From contig LSSK01000076.1 in the NCBI GenBank assembly GCA_001969505.1, forward strand, positions 62,001 through 126,000: 64,000 nt of DNA, in the 5' to 3' direction. The stretch comes from Zancudomyces culisetae. Taxonomy: Eukaryota > Kickxellomycota > Harpellomycetes > Harpellales > Legeriomycetaceae. The notes under the pieces were generated by a model. It worked only from the letters and a program-made list of their open reading frames with translations, was not told the origin of the DNA and ran no database searches. A program made the position numbers and the translations under genes. Below, one piece after another: positions 44,090 through 55,182 of the stretch (positions are counted from its first letter, which is position 1; each line of letters begins with the position of its first letter).

Positions 44090-46042
44090 CTACGAGCAGG
44101 AGTTAACTTCATTCAGAATTGTGGACACATACTTTTTGGCGCTATTGAGTTCCACCTGTTTATAAAGCAGTTTCCATCTTTCAGTTTTTTTATCTTTTTT
44201 CATCTCCAACGCTTCAAATAGCGCTTTTGAAATACTGTTTATATTGAAGGGGTTAATGGTGATTGCACCATTCCCTCCTAGAAACCCATATGATCCAACA
44301 AACTCGGAAATGATGAGTGGTGAGTTTTTTTTTTCCTGGCAGACAATAAATTCATGGCTCGTTAAGTTTAATCCATCACGAAGCGGAGTAACCAGCATCG
44401 CATCTGCCACTTTTAACAACCCCAGGTATTTATGCTGATCAATATCCTGTCTTAGAAACTTTACGGGCTGATGTTCAATTCCACCAAACTTAGAATTTAT
44501 TCTATCCACTACATCCGATATTCTTACAAACTCTTCGTTTTGTTCAGTAGTAGCTAGTGCTAACTGAACCAGTATTGTGTTTTTTTGATATTTGGGATTT
44601 TCAGCTAGAAATTCTTCGTACGCAAGCATTTTATTCCTCACGCCCTTTACAAAATCATTTTTGTCTCTTGATACTATGACAAGTTTATCTTTATATTTAG
44701 CTGCCAGTAACGTCTCCTCTATTTGCGTAGCGCGACTGTCTCTTTCATCTTTAAGTTGTTCTATATCTATTCCCACAGGGATTTCTATTATCTTGGGTAC
44801 CGAGTTCCCACCCGTTTTTTCGAGCGTCATTTCAGCAAAAGACATATCCATATGAAGTATATACTTGCAACTTTGTATAAAGTGTCTCGAGTGCATATAT
44901 GTTTGAAACCCAATCAAACTTGAGCCTAGAACACCCTCTAATAGCTCTTTCCTGACATGAAGGCATCTAAATAGCTCTGATGTTGGAAAAGGAATATGAT
45001 TAAAGTATACTATTTTTGCTTTTGGTAGTCTTTCTCTAAGCATCTTGGGAAGCAGCATAAGATGGTAGTCGTTTATCCATATTATGTCACCTTCTCTATA
45101 CACCTTGACCAGCTTGTTGCAGAATTTTTGACAGACATTCACGCTTTCTTCGTAAGCTTTTGGATCCCACCCCTTCCACTGGGGCATTTCTGGTGGAATA
45201 GAATGGAATAGTGGCCATATCAGCTGTTTACAAAAAAAGTTGTAGTGTAAATCAAATTCCTTGTCATCCAAATGCACTGGGATGGTCTCAAATTCGTCTA
45301 GCAGCTTGTCTTCAATGTTTTGCTTCTTGATATCACTCCATTTTTCACTGCTGACTCCAAGCCCTCCCACCCACAACCGCTCTTCAAAAAGGTCCAGGTT
45401 GCTGTTCACAGCGTTGAAAAGTCGCAAGTTGCTCAGATTTTGTCGCTCAATGATATATTTTTCACCCTCGTCTGTTATTCCATAAGGCTCGCTGTATTCG
45501 TCAGAAAATAGACCGATCATTCGTTGAAAAAAGTCGCTAAACCTTCTCACACCACCACTCACGCCCTTTCCTGAGTGGTTTAGGTTGTTATTCCGCTCGT
45601 TGTGTTTACTAGAGAAGCTTGACCTTCTTCTGCTGCGATAGTTTGCTTCGCCATTCAACTTGGTCTTGCTATCAGAGTGTACTCTAAGATTTTTTACCTT
45701 CCTAGCCGAATACCCGCTTCCACATTCTTCGCTCACAGGCCTTATGTTTTTTGCTTTGGGATTTTGCGAGTTCGTGGCAGCCTGGCTAATTTTGCCGCTG
45801 CTATGCTCGATATTTATACCATTTATGCCCGTTTCTACTCCATTTAGATTCTTTTTTTGCATGTTCTCTTCCTGCTGGAGAAAAGTTGTTGTGTATGGTG
45901 TAAACACCGATACTACCAAAAGCCTCCCAACACCTTCACTCCCTTTGCTTTTTTTATCTTCTTCCGGTTTCATTTCACGTATTTTAGTACCTTCTTTGTT
46001 AATCTTACTCAATTCTGAACCAAGCTTGTACCCAGCTTCCAT
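44090..46042 (-). CDS. Trehalose-6-phosphate synthase-like protein (Tsl1/Tps3/Tps2-type GT20 domain, no phosphatase domain)
   Basis: A 650-codon single-exon protein. A serine- and lysine-rich stretch separates a short LLVVSVFTPYTT strand (residues 41-52) from the main GT20 region, which starts near residue 165. Visible motifs include LIWPLFH, DIIWINDYHLMLLP, FNHIPFPTSELFR, GFQTY, VSRDKNDFVKGV, and VTPLRDGLNLTSHEF. The Arg of the VSNR nucleotide loop (E. coli OtsA R9) is Phe47 here. That is typical of the class II, Tps2/Tsl1/Tps3-like proteins rather than catalytic Tps1. Those proteins normally carry a C-terminal HAD phosphatase domain. Here the frame ends directly after the GT20 fold, and only 185 bases remain before the convergent URA3 stop. 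It could regulate or scaffold a trehalose synthase complex; activity is uncertain. Confidence 0.88.
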   Translation of the reverse strand: MEAGYKLGSELSKINKEGTKIREMKPEEDKKSKGSEGVGRLLVVSVFTPYTTTFLQQEENMQKKNLNGVETGINGINIEHSSGKISQAATNSQNPKAKNIRPVSEECGSGYSARKVKNLRVHSDSKTKLNGEANYRSRRRSSFSSKHNERNNNLNHSGKGVSGGVRRFSDFFQRMIGLFSDEYSEPYGITDEGEKYIIERQNLSNLRLFNAVNSNLDLFEERLWVGGLGVSSEKWSDIKKQNIEDKLLDEFETIPVHLDDKEFDLHYNFFCKQLIWPLFHSIPPEMPQWKGWDPKAYEESVNVCQKFCNKLVKVYREGDIIWINDYHLMLLPKMLRERLPKAKIVYFNHIPFPTSELFRCLHVRKELLEGVLGSSLIGFQTYMHSRHFIQSCKYILHMDMSFAEMTLEKTGGNSVPKIIEIPVGIDIEQLKDERDSRATQIEETLLAAKYKDKLVIVSRDKNDFVKGVRNKMLAYEEFLAENPKYQKNTILVQLALATTEQNEEFVRISDVVDRINSKFGGIEHQPVKFLRQDIDQHKYLGLLKVADAMLVTPLRDGLNLTSHEFIVCQEKKNSPLIISEFVGSYGFLGGNGAITINPFNINSISKALFEALEMKKDKKTERWKLLYKQVELNSAKKYVSTILNEVNSCS

Positions 46043-48015
46043 TTTAGGTTAGTATTACATACACTTTCTTTCTGTCTTGTATTAGATTTTTTTTCACACT
46101 TTATTATATTTAAGTTTGGTGCATGGGCACATTTATTTGCATGTGAAAAAACGTATTGCTGGAGTAAGCAGGCTATTCACCTCCTTTTAATCAGATGTTT
46201 TAACAAAGTTTAAACGGGACTTCCAAAATGATAGGTGCTGCTGAACTTCCACTTTTTTGTTGGGACGCTTATTAAAAATTGATTGAAGGATCAGTGAACA
46301 TACTAAATACTTTCATGGGCAAACTTCCACAATGCCAAGCTATTTACATCCTCGTATATGCCTACCCTCTGCCATCCTGCTTCGCCCTTTTGTTTTTATT
46401 TTTCGCTTTTATTAGTTTTGTCCTTCCGATGCAGGAAATCAATTCTAAACCTCGCCTATGAAGATCTTGATTCCTGCGGCTTTCAGTACACCGCTTCCAA
46501 AAAAAAAGGGGGGATTTTCTCCTTCGCCGAGTTATCTTTTCATGTGTAATTTGCTGCAATTTTCAGCGGTTTTCGTTTGCAGTGAAGGCATGAAAATACC
46601 TATAGCCCCCATATTTGCGCTTGCATTTTTATTTAATTTGTTTGGATAGGTTAGCAAAGGCTCTCAAGTAATTGGACTACCGAATTCCTTGACTTATTTC
46701 TGCATATGTTGGTACTGTTCCACAAAAGAGAAAATACAACCAGTCATCTGATTACTGGTATTTTCCAGGTCAAATGGGGAAGGGGAAGGATGAAGAGTGG
46801 GGAAGGGAAAATGGAGGAGAAGGTGAAGTTAAATTGATGTAGTCCAAATCTTCTAGCTTTAAAGTTGTTTGTACATATATTTATTTATTTTTTCTAGTTT
46901 TATGGCTTTAAAATTTACCACATTAAGCAAAAAAGTCGAAAATTGACAACCAAAAAAATTTAAAAAAAAACATAAAGTGTTTATTCAATTGTTTACCAAA
47001 TGCTCGCTCTTAATTATTTTTGCATTATTGCACAAAGCTGGATATTAAACTCCTTTTGTGGCACATAACCTTCTAGAACTTACTTTCGGTATTATGCAAT
47101 TGAAAACACAAAACATTTTCGTACACAATAATTGGACTAGCGCATACACGATGCACATATAGTAGTTATTCACAATGCCAACACCATTGTGAAATTCCCT
47201 TATCCGCCCGGGCCAAGCGTAGCTTGGGTATCTGCAGTATTTTAACACGCAGAAATTAAGCTGAGAGTGGAGGGGTTGGGTAAAAAATACTGCAGTTTAC
47301 TCATAGGACTTATATATTCTGATAAGGTATCAAGAAGTCTTGAGACGTTAGGGGGCTGCTTACCTTGGATATCACAGGATCCAATTTTTATCTAGCATCT
47401 GTGGAGGGGGGGATATATGGTTTATGTCACCTCCACATGAATTATTTCCCGCAGGCACTAGTAATTATACATAGGAACTCTGAAAAATGTAGCTGTGATG
47501 TTTGCAACAATTGCTACCATCGATATTGCTGTATATTTATGTTTGTTATTTCCCATTATATCGCTACTACAAGTAAAATGTGAGGCTTTATTTGTACTGC
47601 TTGTGTTTAAATGATATAATTTTCATACCTTGTGGTTGTTCGGTTATATTGATGAAAGGTGTTACTATTTCATAACAAATAAATGGTTAAACTGACAATT
47701 AGTAGTAAGAGAACTTGAAAAAAAAACTAAAAAGACATGACTGCTTGGTGAACAATAGTAACTTGTTAAGAGATTTATTATAAAAGTTAGTAATGTGTTT
47801 GTATCATCTAAAGAGACAATTGAGCAAAATTTAACTACATTTTACACACTTTATTTTTTCTTTTTGAAAAGAAAATGATGTTTTTGGTACTAAAACCCAA
47901 ATCGAACAGGTTATAAAAACTGAGTGCAATGGAACCGTTTTTTTTTGGTGTGCTGTTCTTTTGGAAAGCATTTTTTGTTCAGTAAGAATATTCTACAGTT
48001 TAGCTTCTAAAAAAA
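46043..48015. other. Divergent intergenic region, no confident gene
   Basis: Two kilobases between the TPS-like and GDSL-like starts. There is a purine-rich stretch at about 46772-46828. Overlapping short frames on both strands at 46279-46649 and 47045-47583 show no domain. No RNA gene was recognised. Confidence 0.5.
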
Positions 48016-49086
48016 ATGATTAGGGAGTTTTTGATATATTTTTTAATACTTGCAAATACAATATATGCGGGTAAGGCGCGCCTAATAGTCTTTGGAGATG
48101 AGTTCTCGGATATCGGAAATGAAACGCCATACTTTCCAAAGGTTAGTACCTGGTATAGGCGTCTATCTAACGGGCCAGTGTGGAATGAATACACAACATA
48201 TTTCAACGATTATATACTTATGAATTATGCTACTTATGGCGCTGTAGCAAATAAATCACATATCCTAAACCACGGCGGTGATGTTCGAGAGGGTTCAGAT
48301 CTAGCTAACCAAGTTAAAAAATTTACCCAATCTTACCCACAGTATTCAAAAAATAGCGACATAAAAAAGGACGTGGTGGCAATTCATATAGGTACCAACG
48401 ATTTATTGAGGCTTGGTGGCTCTCGTGATGCTCGCGCACTACAGAAAGGTTCGTGCATTATATTTGTAAACAGTATTATGCAACAGGTCGAAAAGCTTTA
48501 TAATTTCGGGTTCAGAAATTTTGTGGTAATGGATCTTTTTAGAGTACAGGATACACCTTTGAAAAGCGAATTCAATTCTGAAAAATTAAACCTCATGGGA
48601 AGTTTTGCACAGCAAGGGACAGAAATACTAGAAAAAGGAGTAAAGAAGTTTGAAAGGTCAAAGTCGAATAGTGGGCCAGTAGTCAAAGTAGCGAGTATAC
48701 AGATGTTCTACAAGAGTATAGTGTTATCTGATGTCGCAAGACATACAGGATGCACCGATACGACAAGCAGTTGTCATCCATACAGCTCTAAAGACGTCTT
48801 CCCAGCGTCGTGTATCGACCCCAATAAAAACATATTTTATTACGGTCCACTGCTGAGCACTAAACCACATGCACTTTTGGGTGCATATGTAGCGGACCTC
48901 TTAAGACAAGGGGATGTGCGTATTTCTAAAAAATATTTAAGCCAACTTGCAAGAAAGCACAGAATTAGCGAGATTGGGATGAAAAACAACTTTTTATTTG
49001 CAGAAAATGGCACATTTTCAGATAAGTTGAGAATCACAGAATATACGTCTAATAAAAAAGCAAATCTTTCTGAGAATGCAAAGTAA
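48016..49086 (+). CDS. Secreted GDSL/SGNH-hydrolase-fold protein, probably catalytically dead
   Basis: A 356-codon single exon starting with a likely signal peptide (MIREFLIYFLILANTIYAG). The fold is that of fungal GDSL esterases of the plant-type/CE16-like group. It has block I IVFGDEFSDIGNE, then LSNGPVWNEYTTYF, block III IHIGTNDLL, FRNFVVMDLFRV, and a C-terminal block with STKPHALLGAYVADLL. The catalytic Ser of GDS is Glu29 (codon GAG, 48100-48102). The Asp and His of the usual FWDxxHPT motif align with Tyr276 and Leu279. All three triad residues are therefore replaced, while the Gly/Asn support block (GTND) is kept. It may be a binding protein for wall or host sugars; that is inference. 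A tail of about 65 residues after the last block is unlike the family. Confidence 0.85.
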   Translation: MIREFLIYFLILANTIYAGKARLIVFGDEFSDIGNETPYFPKVSTWYRRLSNGPVWNEYTTYFNDYILMNYATYGAVANKSHILNHGGDVREGSDLANQVKKFTQSYPQYSKNSDIKKDVVAIHIGTNDLLRLGGSRDARALQKGSCIIFVNSIMQQVEKLYNFGFRNFVVMDLFRVQDTPLKSEFNSEKLNLMGSFAQQGTEILEKGVKKFERSKSNSGPVVKVASIQMFYKSIVLSDVARHTGCTDTTSSCHPYSSKDVFPASCIDPNKNIFYYGPLLSTKPHALLGAYVADLLRQGDVRISKKYLSQLARKHRISEIGMKNNFLFAENGTFSDKLRITEYTSNKKANLSENAK

Positions 49087-52000
49087 ACACTATGTTATAT
49101 ATTTATAATGCACAAATCTCCAAAACTTTGTATTCGGTATGTATTCTGCGGCTAAATGCTTAAAAACCATTTAGCTGAGGAAGGGGGGGGGATAGGCAAG
49201 ATGTTTATTTTATTTTTATTATAAGCTTTAAAAGCTGGTATTTTTGTCTATTTTCAAATGTAGTATTAAAGCTAAATAAGATTCATGATTTAGTATACCA
49301 GAGGTAGTGAATGATATAATGATGCATATATATAGAATTATGGAAAACATTTCGAGAATGTGACAATTTAATGTATCCATTATGATAGGGATTTTTTTTA
49401 CTAAATTTACTTGGCTTGCGCATGTATATCTAACCATGATATTGAAATCCTTGTTGTATACTTTCACAAACTTTCCTGTACACCAAGCCCTGCAAAATAT
49501 TTATTGCGTAACTCACATCATATTCTGCACCCTACTTGAATGTATATACACTCAAGAGCCTCGCTTTTGATGTGGTAATAGTAGTAGTAGCAGTAGTAGC
49601 AGTGGCAGCGGCAATTGTGGTTGTTTTATTTATTTACTGATATTGATACCTATATGAAATTACGTGCGCGTCTAATGTGCTAATGGTTCTGATGGGTTTC
49701 TGATAAATCTATATCCAAGTTGAAAAGAAGATCAAGTATAAAGATGTGCTATTGGTATTCTACTTTACTTTCTTCCTCTTTTGGTTGGAGAATTCAGTGA
49801 TCACCTTCAAAAGCATAAAAGCACAGTTTCAAGGAAGAGTGAAGGGGGAGAAAGAAAGAGAACACATTATTTCACATCATATGAACCAAAGTGCGTGATT
49901 AGAGATGCGTGGTATGCTAATTGCGCCCTGTTTTTTTTCCGCTACTTTTACTTTGTCTTTGGGTAGTGGTTTATTTACCTATCAACCTGAACAGGTGAGT
50001 TTCTAGCTCTTTGTATCTCCAAATTAGAATAAAGGTAAAAACAAAAGTATTTTTTTTGGCGAGACTGCTAACTGGTTGGATGAATTATTTAATTTAATTT
50101 AATTTAATTTTTCTTTATTTTATTTACATGGAATTCCAATTTGTGAAAAGGCATACTCAGGAATAATCGAATAGATTCACGGTATTCATGAAAAACCAAT
50201 AAACGTGCACGTTTTTCTATTACAATTTCGCATCCACTACATTTTTGTGTTATTTTTCCTTCACCACATCAATTCTAGGTGAAACAACCAATGTTGCAAT
50301 AATAGTAGTGATAATAAAAAGTAATCAACCACACAAGAAAAATATAGTAAAATGAAATGACATTTGAACCTCATTGTCTGGCTCTTGTTAATATTCAAAT
50401 GAACCTGCAGAGAAAATTTTTTTGCATTAACCTGAAAGTGAGAAAAAATATAGTTCTGCTCCCAAAAAGTTGGTGGAAAGAGGGTAAGCAAAGAAGGGAG
50501 AGGAACGGGGGCTTTCCAGTGAAAAGCGGCCAGTTAGGAAGAAAAAATAATTAAACAAAAGATTCCGCAGATTAAACTTTGCTTGCTTTAAAATTTCAAA
50601 CTATGACCTCGTTATATTAATGGGCTAGTATATTGTAAACAATATTTGTTATATATAGAAACTAAACCAAAGAACCATTCGCCTTTTTTTTTGGGCTACA
50701 ACCGACAAAAGGCTATCAAAAAAGAGGCCCTTTAAAGCGTTGTCATCACCACTGCAATAGTCTCTATCACTACTGTTTAGCAATTTCACTGAGCGTTAGC
50801 CTCAAAAGAGCACTTGAACGGAAATTCTGAGGCCGTTTTTGGTTGCAACATAACAAGAACAGATTTACTGATACAGGTGACAACCATATATAGACGACAG
50901 CTTGTTGAAAGAATCGAGAGAATAGGCTAAGATTCTTGTAAAACACAGTACTCTTTATAGCACCAGAATAGGTTGTTGGAAACACACAAATTTGCACAAA
51001 CATACACATATACAAGAAGAGGCCACAGAAGCTACTTGATTCCTGGTACAATCGTGCAACCATTCGGATTCTATACTGTCATCACCTGTTTTCAAATTGT
51101 TTTTGAGCTGTAACACAAAGAATATTTAGTAAACATCATATATTCAACCAGGATAATTCGTCCTTCTCCTTCTTTTGTTTATCATACCCGAAGAAATAGA
51201 ACAGTGGTCTGTAACAACTCTAATACGTTTTTTTTCCGTCATCAAAAACATTGACTAGTTTGCTACCTTAGTCTCCGCCTACTATATTTATTATAGAAGA
51301 AAGTCATATAGTATAGCAGTTGCTCGTGGAAAAAAATACTATTACCATCTACAGCGAAAAGACGCACAACAATACAATCGTAAAAGGAACTTTTGACTCT
51401 ATCGGAATTCTAACTTGTGTTTGTCCATTTCTATCAATTTGAAAGACAGAGTTTTGTATTTAAGTGCTAGTATATTCAACCAAACACAGTATTTCCAGCA
51501 AAAAAGTTTATCAAGGTTAACAACTCAAAGGAAAGGGAGCTGAGACATTGATCGCAAGTAACGCCAAAGATAAAAAAAGGGGCCTAGGCTTCAAAACTCA
51601 ACACGTGGACTGTAAATATACTTTCTTTTTTTTGAGTGTGAACCCAACTAGCTGACTCTAATTAGTATAATCCGTAACACATCAATCTACATATACCTGC
51701 GAGAGTATAAATCTAGGCCATACCCGGATAGATATATCAACACAAACTCTTGTTACAGACTATCCTAGAAGATATCCAACAATACAGAAAAACAAGACGC
51801 AGTAATATACATCATCAATAAAGTAGTATGATACTAAACTTTGGCCCCTTTTAACCAAAAAAAAACACAAAGAAAACAGCTTGAGCTCGTTAGTTCGGGA
51901 ATAAATCTTATATACTGTATTTTGGGTTATAAGACCAAAAAAACATTGATATTAGCGAACGCGGTGCATATTAGGTACAGGACAGGCTGTAATAATTACA

Positions 52001-52434
52001 GGAGGAACTCATCAGCAAACACAAATGAGTAATCAAGTAAATATATAAATAACAGTAAACCTATTCGTGGAAAAATTTATCAGAAGCAAAGTAAAAAGTG
52101 CTAAATAGTGTTGCATAAGTACCAAGACATTAACCAAAAAAAAGACATACTCGAAAAGTTGAGAGTACATAAATATATCAGGAAAATTATAGTTTGTAGA
52201 AAAAGCAGGGTACTTTCTTGTGATAGAAGCAATTGATATTATTTGTAAAATTCTATCAAAGAGAGAAAAAAAGGGGGAAATATAGGCCAGAAAGTGTGTA
52301 ATACTAAAAAGTATTTACTTGTGACAGTTAACTATCTATGTTATATTTTGGACTGAGCTACTGAACGCTATTTTTTTTGGTTTTTAATATTTTTTTAAAG
52401 ACAGATACTGCTTGTGCAAAGCTAAAAAACGATA
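49087..52434. other. Long intergenic region upstream of the Mei2-like gene
   Basis: More than 3.3 kb without a recognised gene. It has a trinucleotide repeat at 49577-49613 and an AATTT-type repeat near 50090-50109. The last 1.3 kb is A-rich with CA-rich stretches and could be a long 5' leader. Open frames up to about 100 codons have no domain. No RNA gene was recognised. Confidence 0.5.
49577..49613. repeat. (AGT/AGC)n trinucleotide repeat
   Basis: About twelve AGT, AGC and GGC units in a row in a non-coding stretch downstream of the GDSL-like gene. Confidence 0.85.
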
Positions 52435-55182
52435 ATGGAGGTTAACTACAAAATTAAAGGTAGTGAGGATATTCCACAGAATAAAAACAGAGAAGTGTAT
52501 AAATATACTGGACAGGCGACTAACAACAACAAAATGCGTAAAGAAGGCAGTATGAATAATAAAAACAGTCGCAAAGGATATTCTCAACATGGATATCTAG
52601 ACGGAGAGGATGAAAACTTATCTAAAAGGAGGTTAACTGATGATAGATATGAGTTTAAGAGCAACAAGAGGTCTAAGTCCAGCTATGAATATAAAAGACA
52701 TGAAAGCAGTGATGGCCATGAGGAGGGTAAAGGATCTTCAGACACTTACAAGAGTGGGCACCGGAATAGAAATAGATTGCCACAACGAAGTTATAAGCAC
52801 TCCGAAAGTTCTCAAAGCGATAAAAATGGGTTTAGAAATAGGTATGGGAGCAGTAGTTCTGTGCCAACAAAAATACCAAGTCCTATCCTAAGGGAAAAAC
52901 ACATACATACATTAAAGAGAGGTTCGGAAGGTGATACTTTAAGGACTAGGCGAGATATGAGTATGAATTTGAGTGAACGTGTGAGTACTGGAAATGGAAA
53001 TGGTAGTGAGCGTATAGGCTTGGAGGAGGGAGAAATAAGTGAAAGGGTAGAAGCACCCAACACTGACCTCGGGTACGGTGTGATGAGATTTTCACCGCCA
53101 CCACCACCACCGTTCAATGACCGAAGGGTAACTAGATCGTTGATATTCACAGTAACGGAAAAATTAGTGTTTAATGATCTTTTGTCCAAAGTAAAGAAGT
53201 TTGGAAGATTAAATAAGTTCATGGAGGGCAAAACTGAGTGTAAATTTGGATATTTTGATTTAAGAGAAGCAGTGCAAGCATATGAAGCGCTCAGAAAATC
53301 CCTTCCTACAGATCAAGTAACCGACATTAGATATCTTCAAATGAACCCAAAGACACTAGGAAAAAACAAACCTAGTCCATCTTATTTTCAGGCATCGATA
53401 TTGGTTGTACTGGATTCGTCCACAGAAGTTATAGATAGAAAGGACGAGCAGGTCTTTGAAAAATATGGAGAGATAAACAGAATACACGCATACAATGGGT
53501 TACTGAACACTAGAGTGGTGGAATATTATGATACCCGATCCACCAAATCCGCATTTGAGCATCTAAACAATACCAATATGAATGGAAAAGGTCAGTTAAG
53601 AATTGTATATATATGGGATGAAAGTGTTGGAAGAGAAGAAATATCTCCTGCAGGTAGTAAGAAATCGGGCGCTTCTTTGAGGGCCAAAAGTAACGCAAAT
53701 GGTTACCATTGCTCTGCTGCAGCGGAAAGTACAGGTGAGTATTGCACTAGACCCTCTACAGACTTGGAAACATCACATGGTAAGAGTTTGACGCATATTC
53801 CTGAGGTAAAAACCGCTAATTTGAGTAGCAAGAGTTTTGGAAGCTTTGGCGAAAAACTTGCCAATCTCTCTGGAAATACCAAATCCAAGGGAGTTGGAAA
53901 TTCTTTAGTAGGTATAGAGGCTAGCGATGCCTCTCCTTCTTCTGTGTCCAGCCCTGACTGTATAGAATTAGTTCAGCGGGAGTACGAAAGACTTGTGATG
54001 AATGGCGGTCTTTACAGTTACGTAAAAGATCTAGATGCTGACAACTTTTACAGTTTGCTTCCAACACCCGCCAAACTTTCTATTTCTACAGCACAACCAA
54101 ATACCGATTTATCCTCTCACATCGCTTCTGTCCAAAGCAAGCTATTTAATTTTCAACTTGCCAAGACCAGTTTTTTGATGGGCGAAGGCCAAATGTTGGA
54201 TGTTTCTGATGTTATCAAGTGTATTCATAGCCAAAACTCCATTATTTCTTCACCACCATCCTCTCTCACCACTTCGCTTGAATCCTATGTACTTGATTGT
54301 GCACCCAAATCTTGCTCTCCTGCCTCTCACCCCCCAGAATATTTAAAAATGATTAGCCATCTGGTGGAAATCAAGAAAAATAAAACATCTATATCTGCCA
54401 GCCAAGACAACCTGCCGCTACCATCTCCGCCACGCTCATCTAGTACCATCTTAGCTGAGCATGTCCACACCACAAAACCCCACGCATCGACATCGACATC
54501 GTCTCCCATCACCCAAAACCATGGTGATATCAACCATGGTGCATTTACAGTTTATTCTTGCGCCTCCCCAACATACTCCAACATCGGAACAGCATCTCCG
54601 GAGCAACCAACGGCAGATACTGTTGGTTTTCATTCGGTGTCTCCAAAGAATTCCTTAAATACCCAGCATTTAAACACCATTTCATGTGTTACTCCGAAAT
54701 TGGTTTCGACCATATCTTTAGATAGTTCTGCTTCTGCTGACCACCACAAGCCTAGTGAATACTCGAAAATACACACCGCTGGTTCTCAAACCATTATACA
54801 CAAACGGTCACTTAGTGCAAGTGATTCCCCAATCACAACTGTGGGTTTTTGTACTCCTCCGTTTAACACTGGTACCCAGGCCTTACTTCATACACCTAGT
54901 CTCAAAGTGAAAAGGATAAAACTCAAATTTACTGACCCTGAAAACAAAAAGCTAAGTTCCACTTTACCAAATCTTAGATCAAAGAATAAAACTAATCCCA
55001 CGCCAAAAAATCTTGCTACCTCCACTTCACCCTCCACTTCCTGCGCCTCACAAGAAGCTCCAGGTGTTCCTGCCTCAAAGGGAGCCACTAGATCTATGAG
55101 ATCGAGAAAGCGAACTACTGATTCGCCTCAGGCTCTTACCACCTCCATTACTACTCGAAGCAGATCCAAAAAAGCCTCATAA
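52435..55182 (+). CDS. RNA-binding protein with two Mei2-like RRM domains
   Basis: A 915-codon single exon. The N-terminal 220 residues are charged and rich in Ser, Lys and Arg. A divergent RRM (about residues 228-305, RSLIFTVTEKLVFND onwards) is followed by a second (about 312-395) with ASILVVLDSS, KYGEINRIHAY and TRVVEYYDTRSTKSAFEHLN. It ends in LRIVYIWDE. The VEYYDTR and IVYxWD motifs are hallmarks of the second RRM of Mei2-like proteins. The C-terminal third RRM that defines Mei2 (the FMLRNIPN type) is not present. The rest is a Ser/Thr/Pro-rich disordered tail ending in basic SRSKKAS. It could bind RNA in meiosis or development; that is inferred. The start is the first ATG of the frame. 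Confidence 0.75.
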   Translation: MEVNYKIKGSEDIPQNKNREVYKYTGQATNNNKMRKEGSMNNKNSRKGYSQHGYLDGEDENLSKRRLTDDRYEFKSNKRSKSSYEYKRHESSDGHEEGKGSSDTYKSGHRNRNRLPQRSYKHSESSQSDKNGFRNRYGSSSSVPTKIPSPILREKHIHTLKRGSEGDTLRTRRDMSMNLSERVSTGNGNGSERIGLEEGEISERVEAPNTDLGYGVMRFSPPPPPPFNDRRVTRSLIFTVTEKLVFNDLLSKVKKFGRLNKFMEGKTECKFGYFDLREAVQAYEALRKSLPTDQVTDIRYLQMNPKTLGKNKPSPSYFQASILVVLDSSTEVIDRKDEQVFEKYGEINRIHAYNGLLNTRVVEYYDTRSTKSAFEHLNNTNMNGKGQLRIVYIWDESVGREEISPAGSKKSGASLRAKSNANGYHCSAAAESTGEYCTRPSTDLETSHGKSLTHIPEVKTANLSSKSFGSFGEKLANLSGNTKSKGVGNSLVGIEASDASPSSVSSPDCIELVQREYERLVMNGGLYSYVKDLDADNFYSLLPTPAKLSISTAQPNTDLSSHIASVQSKLFNFQLAKTSFLMGEGQMLDVSDVIKCIHSQNSIISSPPSSLTTSLESYVLDCAPKSCSPASHPPEYLKMISHLVEIKKNKTSISASQDNLPLPSPPRSSSTILAEHVHTTKPHASTSTSSPITQNHGDINHGAFTVYSCASPTYSNIGTASPEQPTADTVGFHSVSPKNSLNTQHLNTISCVTPKLVSTISLDSSASADHHKPSEYSKIHTAGSQTIIHKRSLSASDSPITTVGFCTPPFNTGTQALLHTPSLKVKRIKLKFTDPENKKLSSTLPNLRSKNKTNPTPKNLATSTSPSTSCASQEAPGVPASKGATRSMRSRKRTTDSPQALTTSITTRSRSKKAS

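Noticed and set aside
46279-46649. Short frames open on both strands between the TPS-like and GDSL-like genes
   Set aside because: Overlapping frames on opposite strands, no domain, and no start or splice context favouring any.
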